From the NCBI GenBank assembly GCA_964490845.1, contig CAZBED010000008.1, positions 55,422-119,421 of the forward strand: a DNA stretch of 64,000 nucleotides, in the 5' to 3' direction. The position numbers were made by a program, and so were the translations under genes. Shown here one piece after another: positions 44,558 through 53,189 of the stretch. The first letter of the stretch is position 1. Each line of letters starts with the position of its first letter. Under the pieces are notes generated by a model that searched no databases, was not told the origin of the DNA, and worked only from the letters and a program-made list of their open reading frames with translations. The stretch is from JADJSS01 sp964490845. Its GTDB lineage: Bacteria; Bacteroidota; Bacteroidia; Chitinophagales; JADIYW01.

Positions 44558-45622
44558 ATGAAAGAGAATATCATCAGACATACTAAAGCGTTTGTAGTTA
44601 AACACAAATATTTTATATTTTTTGTGCTCACCTATTGTCTCCTTGATTTTTATATCCTCCCAGTTTATTATCAATTCGGGTACCAGCCCGGAGCTCAGGA
44701 ATTTAAAAATCAACGATTCAGAGTGCCCTATATTGAATTCACGGGAGAACCGAATTTTCATAAAAAAATTGACATTGATATAAATGCTCCCGATATGAGA
44801 CTGAAATTTGTCTGGGATGTTCATCATAATGAAATGGGATATCTTGGAAAATCTATTCGTGAAGCGCCGGACAGCTGTATCAAAATATTGTTTTTCGGGG
44901 GCTCCACAGGATATTACGGGCACCCTCCTATTCCGGAGTTACTGGAAACGGAACTGAATCAAAAATTAAATGGCAAGAAGGTATTCATCGCCAATTGTTC
45001 CGTTGTTAGCTCCAATCATAATCAGCATATACATGCACTTGTTGAACAGTTTATCGGCAAAAAAATTGATATGGTAATTTTTTACGGGGGCTATAATGAA
45101 AATATACAACCCCTCTCGTATGACCCAAGGCCCGGATATCCGTATAATTTCTACTTCAATAATGAATGTGCACACTGGAGACTAAATCTGGTAAAATATT
45201 CATCCATTTTAGGTGAGATTGACAAACGATACGGTATTATTACCGGTATTAATTCATTTCGGAAAAAATATGCCGCCAACAAAGCCAAATGGTATCGTTC
45301 TATTGCCGACAATTACCTTAAAACTTTAGAAAATGCAAAATTGATCACAAACAAAGTGCTGCAATCCGGTGCATATAATCAGCCTAAATTTATTGCCATC
45401 TATCAGCCTTTCATTGTTCCGGTAGATTTTATATCCACCGGAAAATATATTCAAAAGCAAGTACGTTCATCGGATTACATCTATGATATGAATAATTTGA
45501 TAAATACCAAAACGCAAAAGGATGTGATGTATTACGACAATATCCATGTTAATCAGGAAGGAAATCAGCTAATAGCTGAAAAAATAGCTGCGCTATGCCT
45601 GAACATTATGAGCCAAAAATAG
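44558..45622 (+). CDS. SGNH-fold hydrolase/acyltransferase with N-terminal membrane anchor
   Basis: A 354-residue protein. Residues about 18-38 form a membrane helix. The SGNH catalytic serine is S116 in FFGGSTGYY (block I variant), and the Asp-His pair is D327-x-x-H330 in YYDNIHVNQ. An Asn-bearing segment FYGGYNEN serves as block III. Such enzymes hydrolyse or transfer acyl groups on glycans and lipids. It is the first of a two-gene unit with the fucosyltransferase-like gene. Four SGNH genes lie in this part of the window. Confidence 0.8.
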   Translation: MKENIIRHTKAFVVKHKYFIFFVLTYCLLDFYILPVYYQFGYQPGAQEFKNQRFRVPYIEFTGEPNFHKKIDIDINAPDMRLKFVWDVHHNEMGYLGKSIREAPDSCIKILFFGGSTGYYGHPPIPELLETELNQKLNGKKVFIANCSVVSSNHNQHIHALVEQFIGKKIDMVIFYGGYNENIQPLSYDPRPGYPYNFYFNNECAHWRLNLVKYSSILGEIDKRYGIITGINSFRKKYAANKAKWYRSIADNYLKTLENAKLITNKVLQSGAYNQPKFIAIYQPFIVPVDFISTGKYIQKQVRSSDYIYDMNNLINTKTQKDVMYYDNIHVNQEGNQLIAEKIAALCLNIMSQK

Positions 45623-45628
45623 AAAACT

Positions 45629-46534
45629 ATGATTATTCTTTTCCATAATGAAGGACGGTTCGCACATCAGTTAAATCAGTTTATTTTTCTGCTCTCATTA
45701 TCGATTGAATACAAACGCCCATTCCATTACCGTACATTTGAAGAAAAATATATCAGCCAGCTGGACATCAGCCAGCCTCTTATCCGGGAATACTATCAAA
45801 AAAAATCATTTAAAACAACCCTTTATTACGGGATATACAGATTTTTAAAATCAACCAGAAAAACTATTGTCCGCCACAGCAGATTCGTCGCCTTGCTGAA
45901 TTACCAAAAGAGTAGTGAACTGCTCAACGAGAGCGACATATTGCACAACGCGCTTAAAGAAAAAAAGACCGTTATTACGGACATGATGATTAAAGAAATT
46001 CCAAGGTCATTAGCCTATCGCTCCGCGATTCGCGCTTCCATCCAAATTGCTGAATCAATCCGAAAACCAATGGATGCTTATCTGTCTGAGTTGCGTCAGC
46101 ATGCCGATATACTGGTGGGTGTTCATATTCGACGCGATGACTACAGGCAGTTTCTGGATGGCAGATTATTTTATTCAAATCAACAATACAAGAAACTGAT
46201 ACAGCAATTCATTGCCATTAACCCTAATTCTAAAACAGCCTTCATTATCTGTAGTGATGAACCTGTGAACCTGTTGGATTTTGAAGGGTTACCTGTTTAT
46301 AACGTACACCGGTCTTTGGCACAGGACTTCTATTTATTGCAATCTGTTGACTACATAATAGGGCCACACAGCATCTTCACATTAATGGCGAACTACCTGA
46401 GTGACAATACACTTTATCAGGTCTTTGATCCTGAACGGCTGTTTACAATGTCTGATTTTTTCACCAGTGAAAAAATACTGCTTGAACGCTACCTCAAACT
46501 GACATACGCCGAACAATTTCTTAATTCTTTTTGA
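45629..46534 (+). CDS. Fucosyltransferase-like glycosyltransferase (GT11/O-FucT superfamily)
   Basis: A 301-residue protein. The segment VGVHIRRDDYRQF at about 163-175 is the HxRRxD motif of alpha-1,2- and alpha-1,6-fucosyltransferases and of peptide O-fucosyltransferases, which bind the GDP-sugar there. The start RFAHQLNQFIF matches the N-terminal GxxNQL block and PHSIFTLMANYL matches the C-terminal donor-site block. It should transfer fucose or a related sugar from a GDP donor. No fucose synthesis genes are seen nearby, so the donor is made elsewhere. It begins 6 bases after the SGNH gene. Confidence 0.65.
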   Translation: MIILFHNEGRFAHQLNQFIFLLSLSIEYKRPFHYRTFEEKYISQLDISQPLIREYYQKKSFKTTLYYGIYRFLKSTRKTIVRHSRFVALLNYQKSSELLNESDILHNALKEKKTVITDMMIKEIPRSLAYRSAIRASIQIAESIRKPMDAYLSELRQHADILVGVHIRRDDYRQFLDGRLFYSNQQYKKLIQQFIAINPNSKTAFIICSDEPVNLLDFEGLPVYNVHRSLAQDFYLLQSVDYIIGPHSIFTLMANYLSDNTLYQVFDPERLFTMSDFFTSEKILLERYLKLTYAEQFLNSF

Positions 46535-46538
46535 GAAA

Positions 46539-48065
46539 TCAGTTAATGTAGGATTCAAAAACAGGTCGATTCGTATAACTAAAGACCAGGCTATCCACAA
46601 ATTCAACACTCCACCTCATGTATTCTTCTTTAGAAGCCGATAAAATCGGCTCGCGGATACTGTTGATTATAATAATCAGTAATTCTTTACGCGTATTTTC
46701 ATCAAGTTCCTGAAATTTTGCCTGTGTATATTTTAGCGCTTCTTCTGCAAAATCCTTTTTCATCGGATGTTGGATATAACCAATCAGTTTGTCATAAAAA
46801 ACTGAAAACAACGCAGCGCTTTCTTCTTTTATATAATTTGTGTAGGCTGAATGATTTTGGATAATTACCTCTTTAACCTGTTGAAGTAAATTGATAAAAT
46901 CCTTTAATCTGTCATAATTACCTGTTTCAAAATAATTTGAACGGGGCAACTCACCCAGCATACATGTTAATTCACGGTGGACCTTATCAATATATTCCGG
47001 CGATACCGACAAAAAAGAGTTATAATACGGAGCATTGACAATACATAAAAAAACAGTCACCTTATTTTCATTACAAAACCGTATAATATCTACCATTTCT
47101 CTCCAATTGTAGGGCATAGGACAGATATTAACGGTTACTTTGATTCTGTTTTCATTATGAAGTTTCAGATAATACCTGACATTCTCCATAAATTTTTCAA
47201 AATTCAGGTTAATTCTGATTTTTTCCGCTAAATCTCTTTTGAGCGAATCAATAGAAATGCCAATTTGAAAATTACCCTTTTCCAGAATCTTCCTGAAACG
47301 GTCATTGAGAGTACTGGCATTCGTTTGAATATGAAAGACACAACCGGGATTCAGCTCGATGGCACGTTCCAGGATTTTGTAATAAATACTGATGAGTGTA
47401 GGCTCCCCACCAATCAGGTTAATATAGTTAACATGCGGCAGGAATTCATTTAACTGGTCAATAAAAGATTCGTCATATCGAATTGGAATAGCCGGTTTCT
47501 TATAACGGTTTATCTGAATACTGGAAGAATAGACTCCGCTGCACATCACACACTCCAGATTACAGGTATTATGAATCTCAAAATCCAGACGCGCCGGATA
47601 CACTGAATGATTATTGGTTTTTAAATCAAATACCTGTGCCAGCGCCAGTGTATAATCTTTATTCTGAATTTTGTATTTGCAATTGATGCAACCGTACTCT
47701 AAGTTGTAATCCGTATTTATCTTTTTATCAATAAAGGCGCGTTTTTCGCCAAACCAGATATCGTGTACCGTCTCTGAAGTAATATTACCTATACTGTATT
47801 GTTTATTTTCGCAACATAAATACACATTACCGTCAAAACTGAAAATCATACTTTTTTTGGGAGCAAAACAGAGTTCCTTATGAACACCAAATTTTCTGTT
47901 TTTATTATAGGCGATTAATTCTTCTTTAGATAATGTGGGATTTTCAGCCTTTTCATAGTTGAAATCAATAAACCTTATCTTAACGGATTTGTACACATCA
48001 AACGCCTTCACAATCACGTTTGACAGCGCGTTAATCTTAAATAACTTATTTTCTAAACTTCCCAT
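46539..48065 (-). CDS. Radical SAM protein with N-terminal Cys-rich (SPASM/twitch-like) module, copy A
   Basis: A 508-residue protein whose radical SAM core is in the middle, with [4Fe-4S] ligands C168-x3-C172-x2-C175 (CNLECVMC) and the SAM-contact IGGEPT at about 216-221. Ahead of the core, residues 60-130 carry C66, C84/C85, C126 and C129 with a DGNVYLCC turn and DIWFGEKR, the features of a SPASM/twitch domain that usually sits after the core. The order is thus reversed. The last 150 residues are helical and shared with copy B at 48184. Such enzymes modify peptides or small substrates with extra iron-sulfur clusters. No precursor peptide was identified. It converges on the fucosyltransferase-like gene. 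Confidence 0.85.
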   Translation of the reverse strand: MGSLENKLFKINALSNVIVKAFDVYKSVKIRFIDFNYEKAENPTLSKEELIAYNKNRKFGVHKELCFAPKKSMIFSFDGNVYLCCENKQYSIGNITSETVHDIWFGEKRAFIDKKINTDYNLEYGCINCKYKIQNKDYTLALAQVFDLKTNNHSVYPARLDFEIHNTCNLECVMCSGVYSSSIQINRYKKPAIPIRYDESFIDQLNEFLPHVNYINLIGGEPTLISIYYKILERAIELNPGCVFHIQTNASTLNDRFRKILEKGNFQIGISIDSLKRDLAEKIRINLNFEKFMENVRYYLKLHNENRIKVTVNICPMPYNWREMVDIIRFCNENKVTVFLCIVNAPYYNSFLSVSPEYIDKVHRELTCMLGELPRSNYFETGNYDRLKDFINLLQQVKEVIIQNHSAYTNYIKEESAALFSVFYDKLIGYIQHPMKKDFAEEALKYTQAKFQELDENTRKELLIIIINSIREPILSASKEEYMRWSVEFVDSLVFSYTNRPVFESYIN

Positions 48066-48137
48066 ACAACCGGTATAGCGTCTTGCACAATATACAAAAT
48101 CTACGGTTTCTAAGCCATTTCTATTTTGCGGCGTTAG

Positions 48138-48167
48138 TTTGAAATCTTACACATTATCTTATCTTTG
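48138..48167 (+). promoter_or_regulatory. Promoter of radical SAM copy B
   Basis: TTTG (48138-48141), 18 nt, TATCTTTG (48160-48167) fits the Bacteroidetes consensus, 16 nt ahead of the ATG at 48184. It shows that a TTG at 48139 is promoter DNA, not a start codon. Confidence 0.65.
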
Positions 48168-48183
48168 TATTGGGTACAGGTAT

Positions 48184-49737
48184 ATGAACATCAAGCGAAA
48201 CCTTATAAAATTTGCACAAAAGCGGCCTGCTATAGCATCAGTGGGATATTCCTTTCTCAAAAACATCTGGAACATACAGGCTAATTTTATAGACTATGGA
48301 TATCCGAAAGAAACAAAGAAGGCGACCATTTCTTATGACAAAGTGCTTGATTACAACAAAAACAGGCCATTTGGCCCTAAAAAAAGAATCTGCTACGCCC
48401 CGTTTAACAACCTTCATTTTCAGATGAACGGAGATGTATCCAGTTGCAGTTTCAACTACGATTTTATTCTTGGAAATATCAACACCAGCTCCATCAAAGA
48501 AATATGGACCGGGGAGAAAGCCGCTAATTTCAGGAAAACACTGGCTAATTATAACTTTCACAAATGTATTTCCTGTCAGAATGTGCTGGATGCGGATAAT
48601 TACAGTTCATTTCCGCCACTGAAATACGATATGCATTCAAGCGATGATGAATCGTATCCGACCCAGATGTCATTTGAGATGAGTGATTTGTGCAATTATG
48701 AATGCATCATGTGCAATGAAAATTTTTCCTCTTTAATCCGGAAAAACAGGGCAAACCTGCCGCCGTTAAAATTTAAATATCCCGATTCCTTCTTTCTGGA
48801 GTTAAAGGAATTTATACCTCATCTTAAAATCGCCACATTCATTGGCGGTGAACCCCTGATTATTAAGCAATATTTTATCATCTGGGAAATGATAGTACAG
48901 CTCAATCCGGACTGTATCATTCACACACAAACAAACGGAAGCTACCTGCCACCGAGGTTTTTAGAAATGCTCGACTCCGGACAATTTGATATTGGCGTAT
49001 CCATAGATGGGGTTACTAAAGAGACATTTGAGATGATCAGAATCAACGGGAATTTTGAAGAAGTTCAGCAAAACCTGCTTATCCTGAAAAAATACATGGA
49101 CGCAGGAAAAATAAACATGAATATTAATTTTTGCCCGCTGACACTGAACTGGAGAGAATTACCGGGTATGGTAAAATATGCTTCTGAACTGAATATTCCG
49201 TTGAAGATTGTAAATGTAGAGAATCCCAGGCATTTATCGCTTCATCATCAAAATGCTACGTACCTGAATCAGGTGCTTAACGAATTAAGTGATATACATT
49301 TTGGCAGCATCAGCTCTGTTAATGACATTATTACCCAAAAGAACATTGAATCATTCAATAATTTTATAAAACAAATTGAATTCTTAAAAAACAGTGCAGA
49401 CAAACGGGAGGTTTATTATCAAAACCTGCTTGGCGATACTCCGGAAAAATTAGATGTACTTTTCCTCCAGTTATTTGCAACCAACAAGCTGTTTGATAAT
49501 TTCTCTCCTGAAATAAGAAAAAAAATATCAGAGGAACTGTCTGATTTTATAGAAAGTAAGACGAACAATTCCACTCTTCAGGCGAGAGTTAAACTCAGGA
49601 TTTATTACATGCTTGTATTTTTTGACCACACCGCTGAAAGCGAATCCAGTACCAATAAATCAACTGCACTTAAAATATTAAAAGACGCCGCTGAAGAGTT
49701 CTATCTCCTTGAGGCGGGAGAAGCGGTCAACAAGTGA
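48184..49737 (+). CDS. Radical SAM protein with N-terminal Cys-rich module, copy B
   Basis: 517 residues from the ATG at 48184. It is a paralogue of the gene at 46539-48065 in divergent orientation. The N-terminal module has C70, C88, C128 and C131 with NGDVSSCS and EIWTGEKA. The core has C170-x3-C174-x2-C177 (CNYECIMC) and FIGGEPL. Residues from about 380 are a helical extension. Shared order, motifs (NPDC.IHTQTN, LNWRE) and tail make the copies clear duplicates. Both keep all iron-sulfur ligands. Similar proteins sit in clusters for peptide or glycan tailoring; the substrate here is unknown. Confidence 0.87.
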   Translation: MNIKRNLIKFAQKRPAIASVGYSFLKNIWNIQANFIDYGYPKETKKATISYDKVLDYNKNRPFGPKKRICYAPFNNLHFQMNGDVSSCSFNYDFILGNINTSSIKEIWTGEKAANFRKTLANYNFHKCISCQNVLDADNYSSFPPLKYDMHSSDDESYPTQMSFEMSDLCNYECIMCNENFSSLIRKNRANLPPLKFKYPDSFFLELKEFIPHLKIATFIGGEPLIIKQYFIIWEMIVQLNPDCIIHTQTNGSYLPPRFLEMLDSGQFDIGVSIDGVTKETFEMIRINGNFEEVQQNLLILKKYMDAGKINMNINFCPLTLNWRELPGMVKYASELNIPLKIVNVENPRHLSLHHQNATYLNQVLNELSDIHFGSISSVNDIITQKNIESFNNFIKQIEFLKNSADKREVYYQNLLGDTPEKLDVLFLQLFATNKLFDNFSPEIRKKISEELSDFIESKTNNSTLQARVKLRIYYMLVFFDHTAESESSTNKSTALKILKDAAEEFYLLEAGEAVNK

Positions 49738-49739
49738 TT

Positions 49740-50087
49740 TTACCACATTTTTGTAAACCCATCCGGCGATAATTCTTTTTGGTATGCAATATAACCGGTG
49801 CTTTGTTTCTTTCTGTAAAAGAACAGCGCTATCGGACATAAAATGATAAAAAAGAAAAAGAAAAACAGCATATATTTAAGCCACAAACCAATGGTATTCA
49901 CTATATAATCTAATGTATTCATATAATATACAGCCAGTTTACCTGAAATCAACGGCAAGACGAGCAGCAACGCCGAACAATACCACCACCACTGTTGCTG
50001 TTTATACAATCCGATAATAGTAAAAGCGATAACCTGTATATAAATAACCTTGTATTGCTTAAAGAAAGATAGTATTCTGGTCTTCAT
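49740..50087 (-). CDS. Small membrane protein, possibly SxtJ-like
   Basis: About 115 residues from the ATG at 50087, the start that fits the TGACATG junction with the upstream SGNH gene. A longer frame to 50144 would overlap that gene by 56 bases. It has two to three hydrophobic segments, including a run of Phe (YMLFFFFFFIILCPIALFF), and ends in a conserved-looking SPDGFTKMW tail. Small membrane proteins of the SxtJ group are commonly found beside NodU-type carbamoyltransferases and SGNH proteins, as here. The name rests mainly on that context. Confidence 0.6.
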   Translation of the reverse strand: MKTRILSFFKQYKVIYIQVIAFTIIGLYKQQQWWWYCSALLLVLPLISGKLAVYYMNTLDYIVNTIGLWLKYMLFFFFFFIILCPIALFFYRKKQSTGYIAYQKELSPDGFTKMW

Positions 50088-50088
50088 G

Positions 50089-51333
50089 TCAATTGCTTTT
50101 ATCATTAGATTCCGATATTGTTGTATTTCTATTTTTCCAATCAATTTGCTTTATTTTCTCTGACAATATGGTAGCCACCAGATTATATCCTGCCGGCCTG
50201 AAATGCGCATCATTATTCCAGTAATACCTGCCTGGTAATTTACTTTTCTGATTATTACCATTAACATCAAACTGCTTTAATATATTTACATCGTACTTTA
50301 TAGAACCTGAAATATGTTGTTTTTGTGCCAGAAATACATTTCTGTTCATCACTTCTTCCTTAGTTGGAATATACATGGTCAGCATATCTATCCCTTGATT
50401 CTTAAATTGTTTTTGGGCTATCATTAAATCGTCTTGTAAATAATGCAGTAATGTTTCTCTAAGCTTTTTTGTCCTTTGAGGAGGATTCAGGCAGGAAAAA
50501 TCATTGTATTTCATGATACCAAAATAAAACAACCGGAAGATATGGCTTATTGCAAAAGGATATTCCTCCAGAGGCAACGTATTTTGATGCCTCATGACAT
50601 GAATATCCCATAAATCATTACTGAATACGGAAGCTACAATCATATCAGGATTAAATCGCATAAGTTTGTTGCGTAAAAACTGTAGTTCATATATCGGATT
50701 AGAACCGGAGATACCGCCATTAATAACTGAAAATTTATAACGTGTATTTTCGGCGTTCAATTTTTGTTCCAATAAAACACTTATGGTAGAATCATCCGGT
50801 GTGCCATCTCCTTCTATAAAGGAATCACCGAGCAAAACAATTCGTATCTCATTCGTCGATTTTTGTAACCGAGGCAATTTACCCCTAAGTCCTAATTCAT
50901 TATAGGTATGTATAAAACTATACTCTCCTCTGTTTACTCTTCGTTTTGAATCCGGCAGATTTCCATCTTCAAATATAAACCTTGCCTTATCAAATCCCAG
51001 CTTTTGCAGCAGTATGCACTGTGTCTTTCGCTTATATTCTGAGAAGTATACTCCTCTATCGCGTTCCATATAATTATTAAGAAAGTTAAAGGGCGGGATA
51101 AAGGTCATTATAAATTCTATTGCCACCAATATTAACAGTATATTCCGCAAATTCACAATGACCAAATCTTTCCACTCTTTATTTTTAATCAGTCCGCAAA
51201 CGAACCTGAAAAATATATAGATAAAGTAATAACACAAACAGGTAGTAAGGAATGTTGAAATGCCATAACAATACAATAAAAATACATGTATCAGTAGTAG
51301 TATCAAAAGTGTGTATGTGCCGTACTTTTTCAT
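50089..51333 (-). CDS. Membrane-anchored SGNH/GDSL hydrolase
   Basis: A 414-residue protein. About 80 residues of membrane helices come first, then YNELGLRG (a motif shared with the gene at 54462). The SGNH domain has Ser171 in LLGDSFIEGDG, an Asn in FSNDLWD and Asp375-x-His377 in NNDAHFRPAG. It probably hydrolyses or transfers acyl groups at the membrane, for example on a glycan or lipid carrier. It starts inside the stop region of the carbamoyltransferase gene (4-base overlap) and runs into the small membrane protein, giving a three-gene leftward unit. Confidence 0.83.
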   Translation of the reverse strand: MKKYGTYTLLILLLIHVFLLYCYGISTFLTTCLCYYFIYIFFRFVCGLIKNKEWKDLVIVNLRNILLILVAIEFIMTFIPPFNFLNNYMERDRGVYFSEYKRKTQCILLQKLGFDKARFIFEDGNLPDSKRRVNRGEYSFIHTYNELGLRGKLPRLQKSTNEIRIVLLGDSFIEGDGTPDDSTISVLLEQKLNAENTRYKFSVINGGISGSNPIYELQFLRNKLMRFNPDMIVASVFSNDLWDIHVMRHQNTLPLEEYPFAISHIFRLFYFGIMKYNDFSCLNPPQRTKKLRETLLHYLQDDLMIAQKQFKNQGIDMLTMYIPTKEEVMNRNVFLAQKQHISGSIKYDVNILKQFDVNGNNQKSKLPGRYYWNNDAHFRPAGYNLVATILSEKIKQIDWKNRNTTISESNDKSN

Positions 51334-53141
51334 TTATAAAAAATCACGTTATCCAGCACTAAGACATCCATGCCCGTCTTCATGAAGCATCGGTAAGCAT
51401 CTTCGGGAGTGCAGACGATGGGTTCGTCTTTGATATTAAAACTGGTATTAATCAGCAGGCCATAGCCGGTTTGTTGTTTAAACGCCCGAATCAATTTCCA
51501 GAACAATGGATGCTGCTCTTTGCTAACCGTTTGAATTCGAACGCTGAAATCAACATGTGTCACTGCCGGTATATCCGACTTAATGAAATACAATTTATCA
51601 TTCAGCGTATAATTATTATACTCAGCGGGAATAGTTTTCCGCCGTTCTGCTTTTACAGGATGCACCTGCAGCATATAAGGTGAGTGTCCAGAAAAATCAA
51701 AATAGTCATCAATATCCTCTTCCAGGACAGCCGGTGCAAACGGCCGGAAAGATTCTCTGTTTTTTATTTTAAGATTTAAATGCTTCTGCATGTCGGTATT
51801 TCTGGCATCCCCTATAATACTGCGGTTTCCGAGAGCCCGTGGACCAAATTCCATGCGCCCCTGAAACCAGCCTATAACCTTTCCTTCCGCCACTAATGTT
51901 GCCGTTTTCTCACACAATTCATCCTCATCCTTACAGATAAAATGATTCGGGTGGATTTTTATCACAGCATCCAGTTCAGCCACGGAAGCCGCATTTCCCA
52001 ATAAGCTGTTATGCATTGCATCCGGAGAAATAACCTTCCTGTCAGTCTTGAAATGAATATAACATGCAGCCAGTGCAGCTCCCAATGCTCCGCCGGCATC
52101 ACCCGAAGCCGGCTGGATGAATATATTACTGAATAAGTTACTTCGCCGGATGATTCCATTTATCACCCCATTGAGCGCTACACCTCCAGCCAGACACAGG
52201 TTATCTGACTGTGTATTATTTTTTACTTCTTTGCATAATAAGAGAACCGCCTTCTCGGTTACTTTCTGAAAAGCATATGCGAGATTGCAATAAGATTGTG
52301 TAAGCTCATCGGAAGGATGCCTTTTAGGAAGTCCGAATAGTTTTGCCCATTTCTTATCATCTACCATCCTAAGCGCATATGGATAGGAAAAATAATCCAT
52401 ATTCAACCGGTAGCTGCCATTTTCTTCTATTGAAATAAGCGTATTTTCTATGGTATCTGTATATTGCTTTACTTCCGTAGAATCTGGGTTCCCGTAAGCT
52501 GCCAGTCCCATGACCTTATACTCATCACTGTTGACTTTGAACCCAAGGAAATAAGTAATGGAAGAATACAGCAATCCTAAAGAGTGAGGAAAATGGATTT
52601 CTTTTATAATCTGTATTTCATTCTTATTGCCACTGGCCAAAGAGGTTGTAGCAAACTCCCCAACTCCGTCTATGGTTAATATAGCAGCCCGTTCAAATGG
52701 CGAAGCAAAGAATGCGGAAGCAGCATGGGACAAATGGTGTTCAGAAAACAGTAGCGGTATATTTTTAATATCCGAGCAGGGGCCAATCTTTTTCAGCTCT
52801 TTGCGTATTTCTGATTTTATAAATAGCTTCTTACCTGTCCAAGTATTCATAGCCAGAATAAACGAAAATAATCCTTTAGGCGCATGATAAAGGTATGTCT
52901 CCAGAATACGTTCAAACTTCAGAAATGGTTTCTCGTAAAAAACAACAGCATCAATATCATCCAAAGTTATATTACAGAACTCGAGGCAATTCTTTATCGC
53001 GGAGGATGGAAACTGTTCATCGTTCTTGATGCGCGTAAAACGTTCCTCCTGTGCTGCGTATACAATATCCCCATTTTCGACCAGGCAAATGGCAGAATCA
53101 TGATAATAGGCTGAAATTCCAAGTATCCTCAAGGTTTTCAA
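51330..53141 (-). CDS. NodU/CmcH-family carbamoyltransferase
   Basis: A 603-residue carbamoyltransferase that puts a carbamoyl group from carbamoyl phosphate on a hydroxyl of a sugar or natural product. The Kae1-like N-terminal domain begins ILGISAYYHDSA and has the metal-binding HHLSHA (about 138-143) followed by LTIDGVGEF. The C-terminal domain has GRMEFGPRALGNRSI (about 431-445), the carbamoyl-adenylate site. There is no in-frame ATG before the first domain: the frame is closed by TAA just upstream. Translation must therefore start at a TTG, at 53141 or three codons later at 53132. It heads a unit with a membrane SGNH hydrolase and a small SxtJ-like protein. Confidence 0.92.
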   Translation of the reverse strand: MKTLRILGISAYYHDSAICLVENGDIVYAAQEERFTRIKNDEQFPSSAIKNCLEFCNITLDDIDAVVFYEKPFLKFERILETYLYHAPKGLFSFILAMNTWTGKKLFIKSEIRKELKKIGPCSDIKNIPLLFSEHHLSHAASAFFASPFERAAILTIDGVGEFATTSLASGNKNEIQIIKEIHFPHSLGLLYSSITYFLGFKVNSDEYKVMGLAAYGNPDSTEVKQYTDTIENTLISIEENGSYRLNMDYFSYPYALRMVDDKKWAKLFGLPKRHPSDELTQSYCNLAYAFQKVTEKAVLLLCKEVKNNTQSDNLCLAGGVALNGVINGIIRRSNLFSNIFIQPASGDAGGALGAALAACYIHFKTDRKVISPDAMHNSLLGNAASVAELDAVIKIHPNHFICKDEDELCEKTATLVAEGKVIGWFQGRMEFGPRALGNRSIIGDARNTDMQKHLNLKIKNRESFRPFAPAVLEEDIDDYFDFSGHSPYMLQVHPVKAERRKTIPAEYNNYTLNDKLYFIKSDIPAVTHVDFSVRIQTVSKEQHPLFWKLIRAFKQQTGYGLLINTSFNIKDEPIVCTPEDAYRCFMKTGMDVLVLDNVIFYK

Positions 53142-53159
53142 TTTTTAATGTACATCCTG

Positions 53160-53167
53160 TATATTTG
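53160..53167 (+). promoter_or_regulatory. -7 box of the SGNH gene at 53190
   Basis: TATATTTG matches TAnnTTTG and lies 22 nt before the ATG at 53190. No clear -33 TTG at the expected spacing. Confidence 0.4.
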
Positions 53168-53189
53168 TATATAGCATCAGTATAAATTT

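Noticed and set aside
48139..48183. TTG start giving 15 extra residues to radical SAM copy B
   Set aside because: The TTTG is the -33 element and TATCTTTG the -7 box of a promoter; the ATG at 48184 follows at normal distance.
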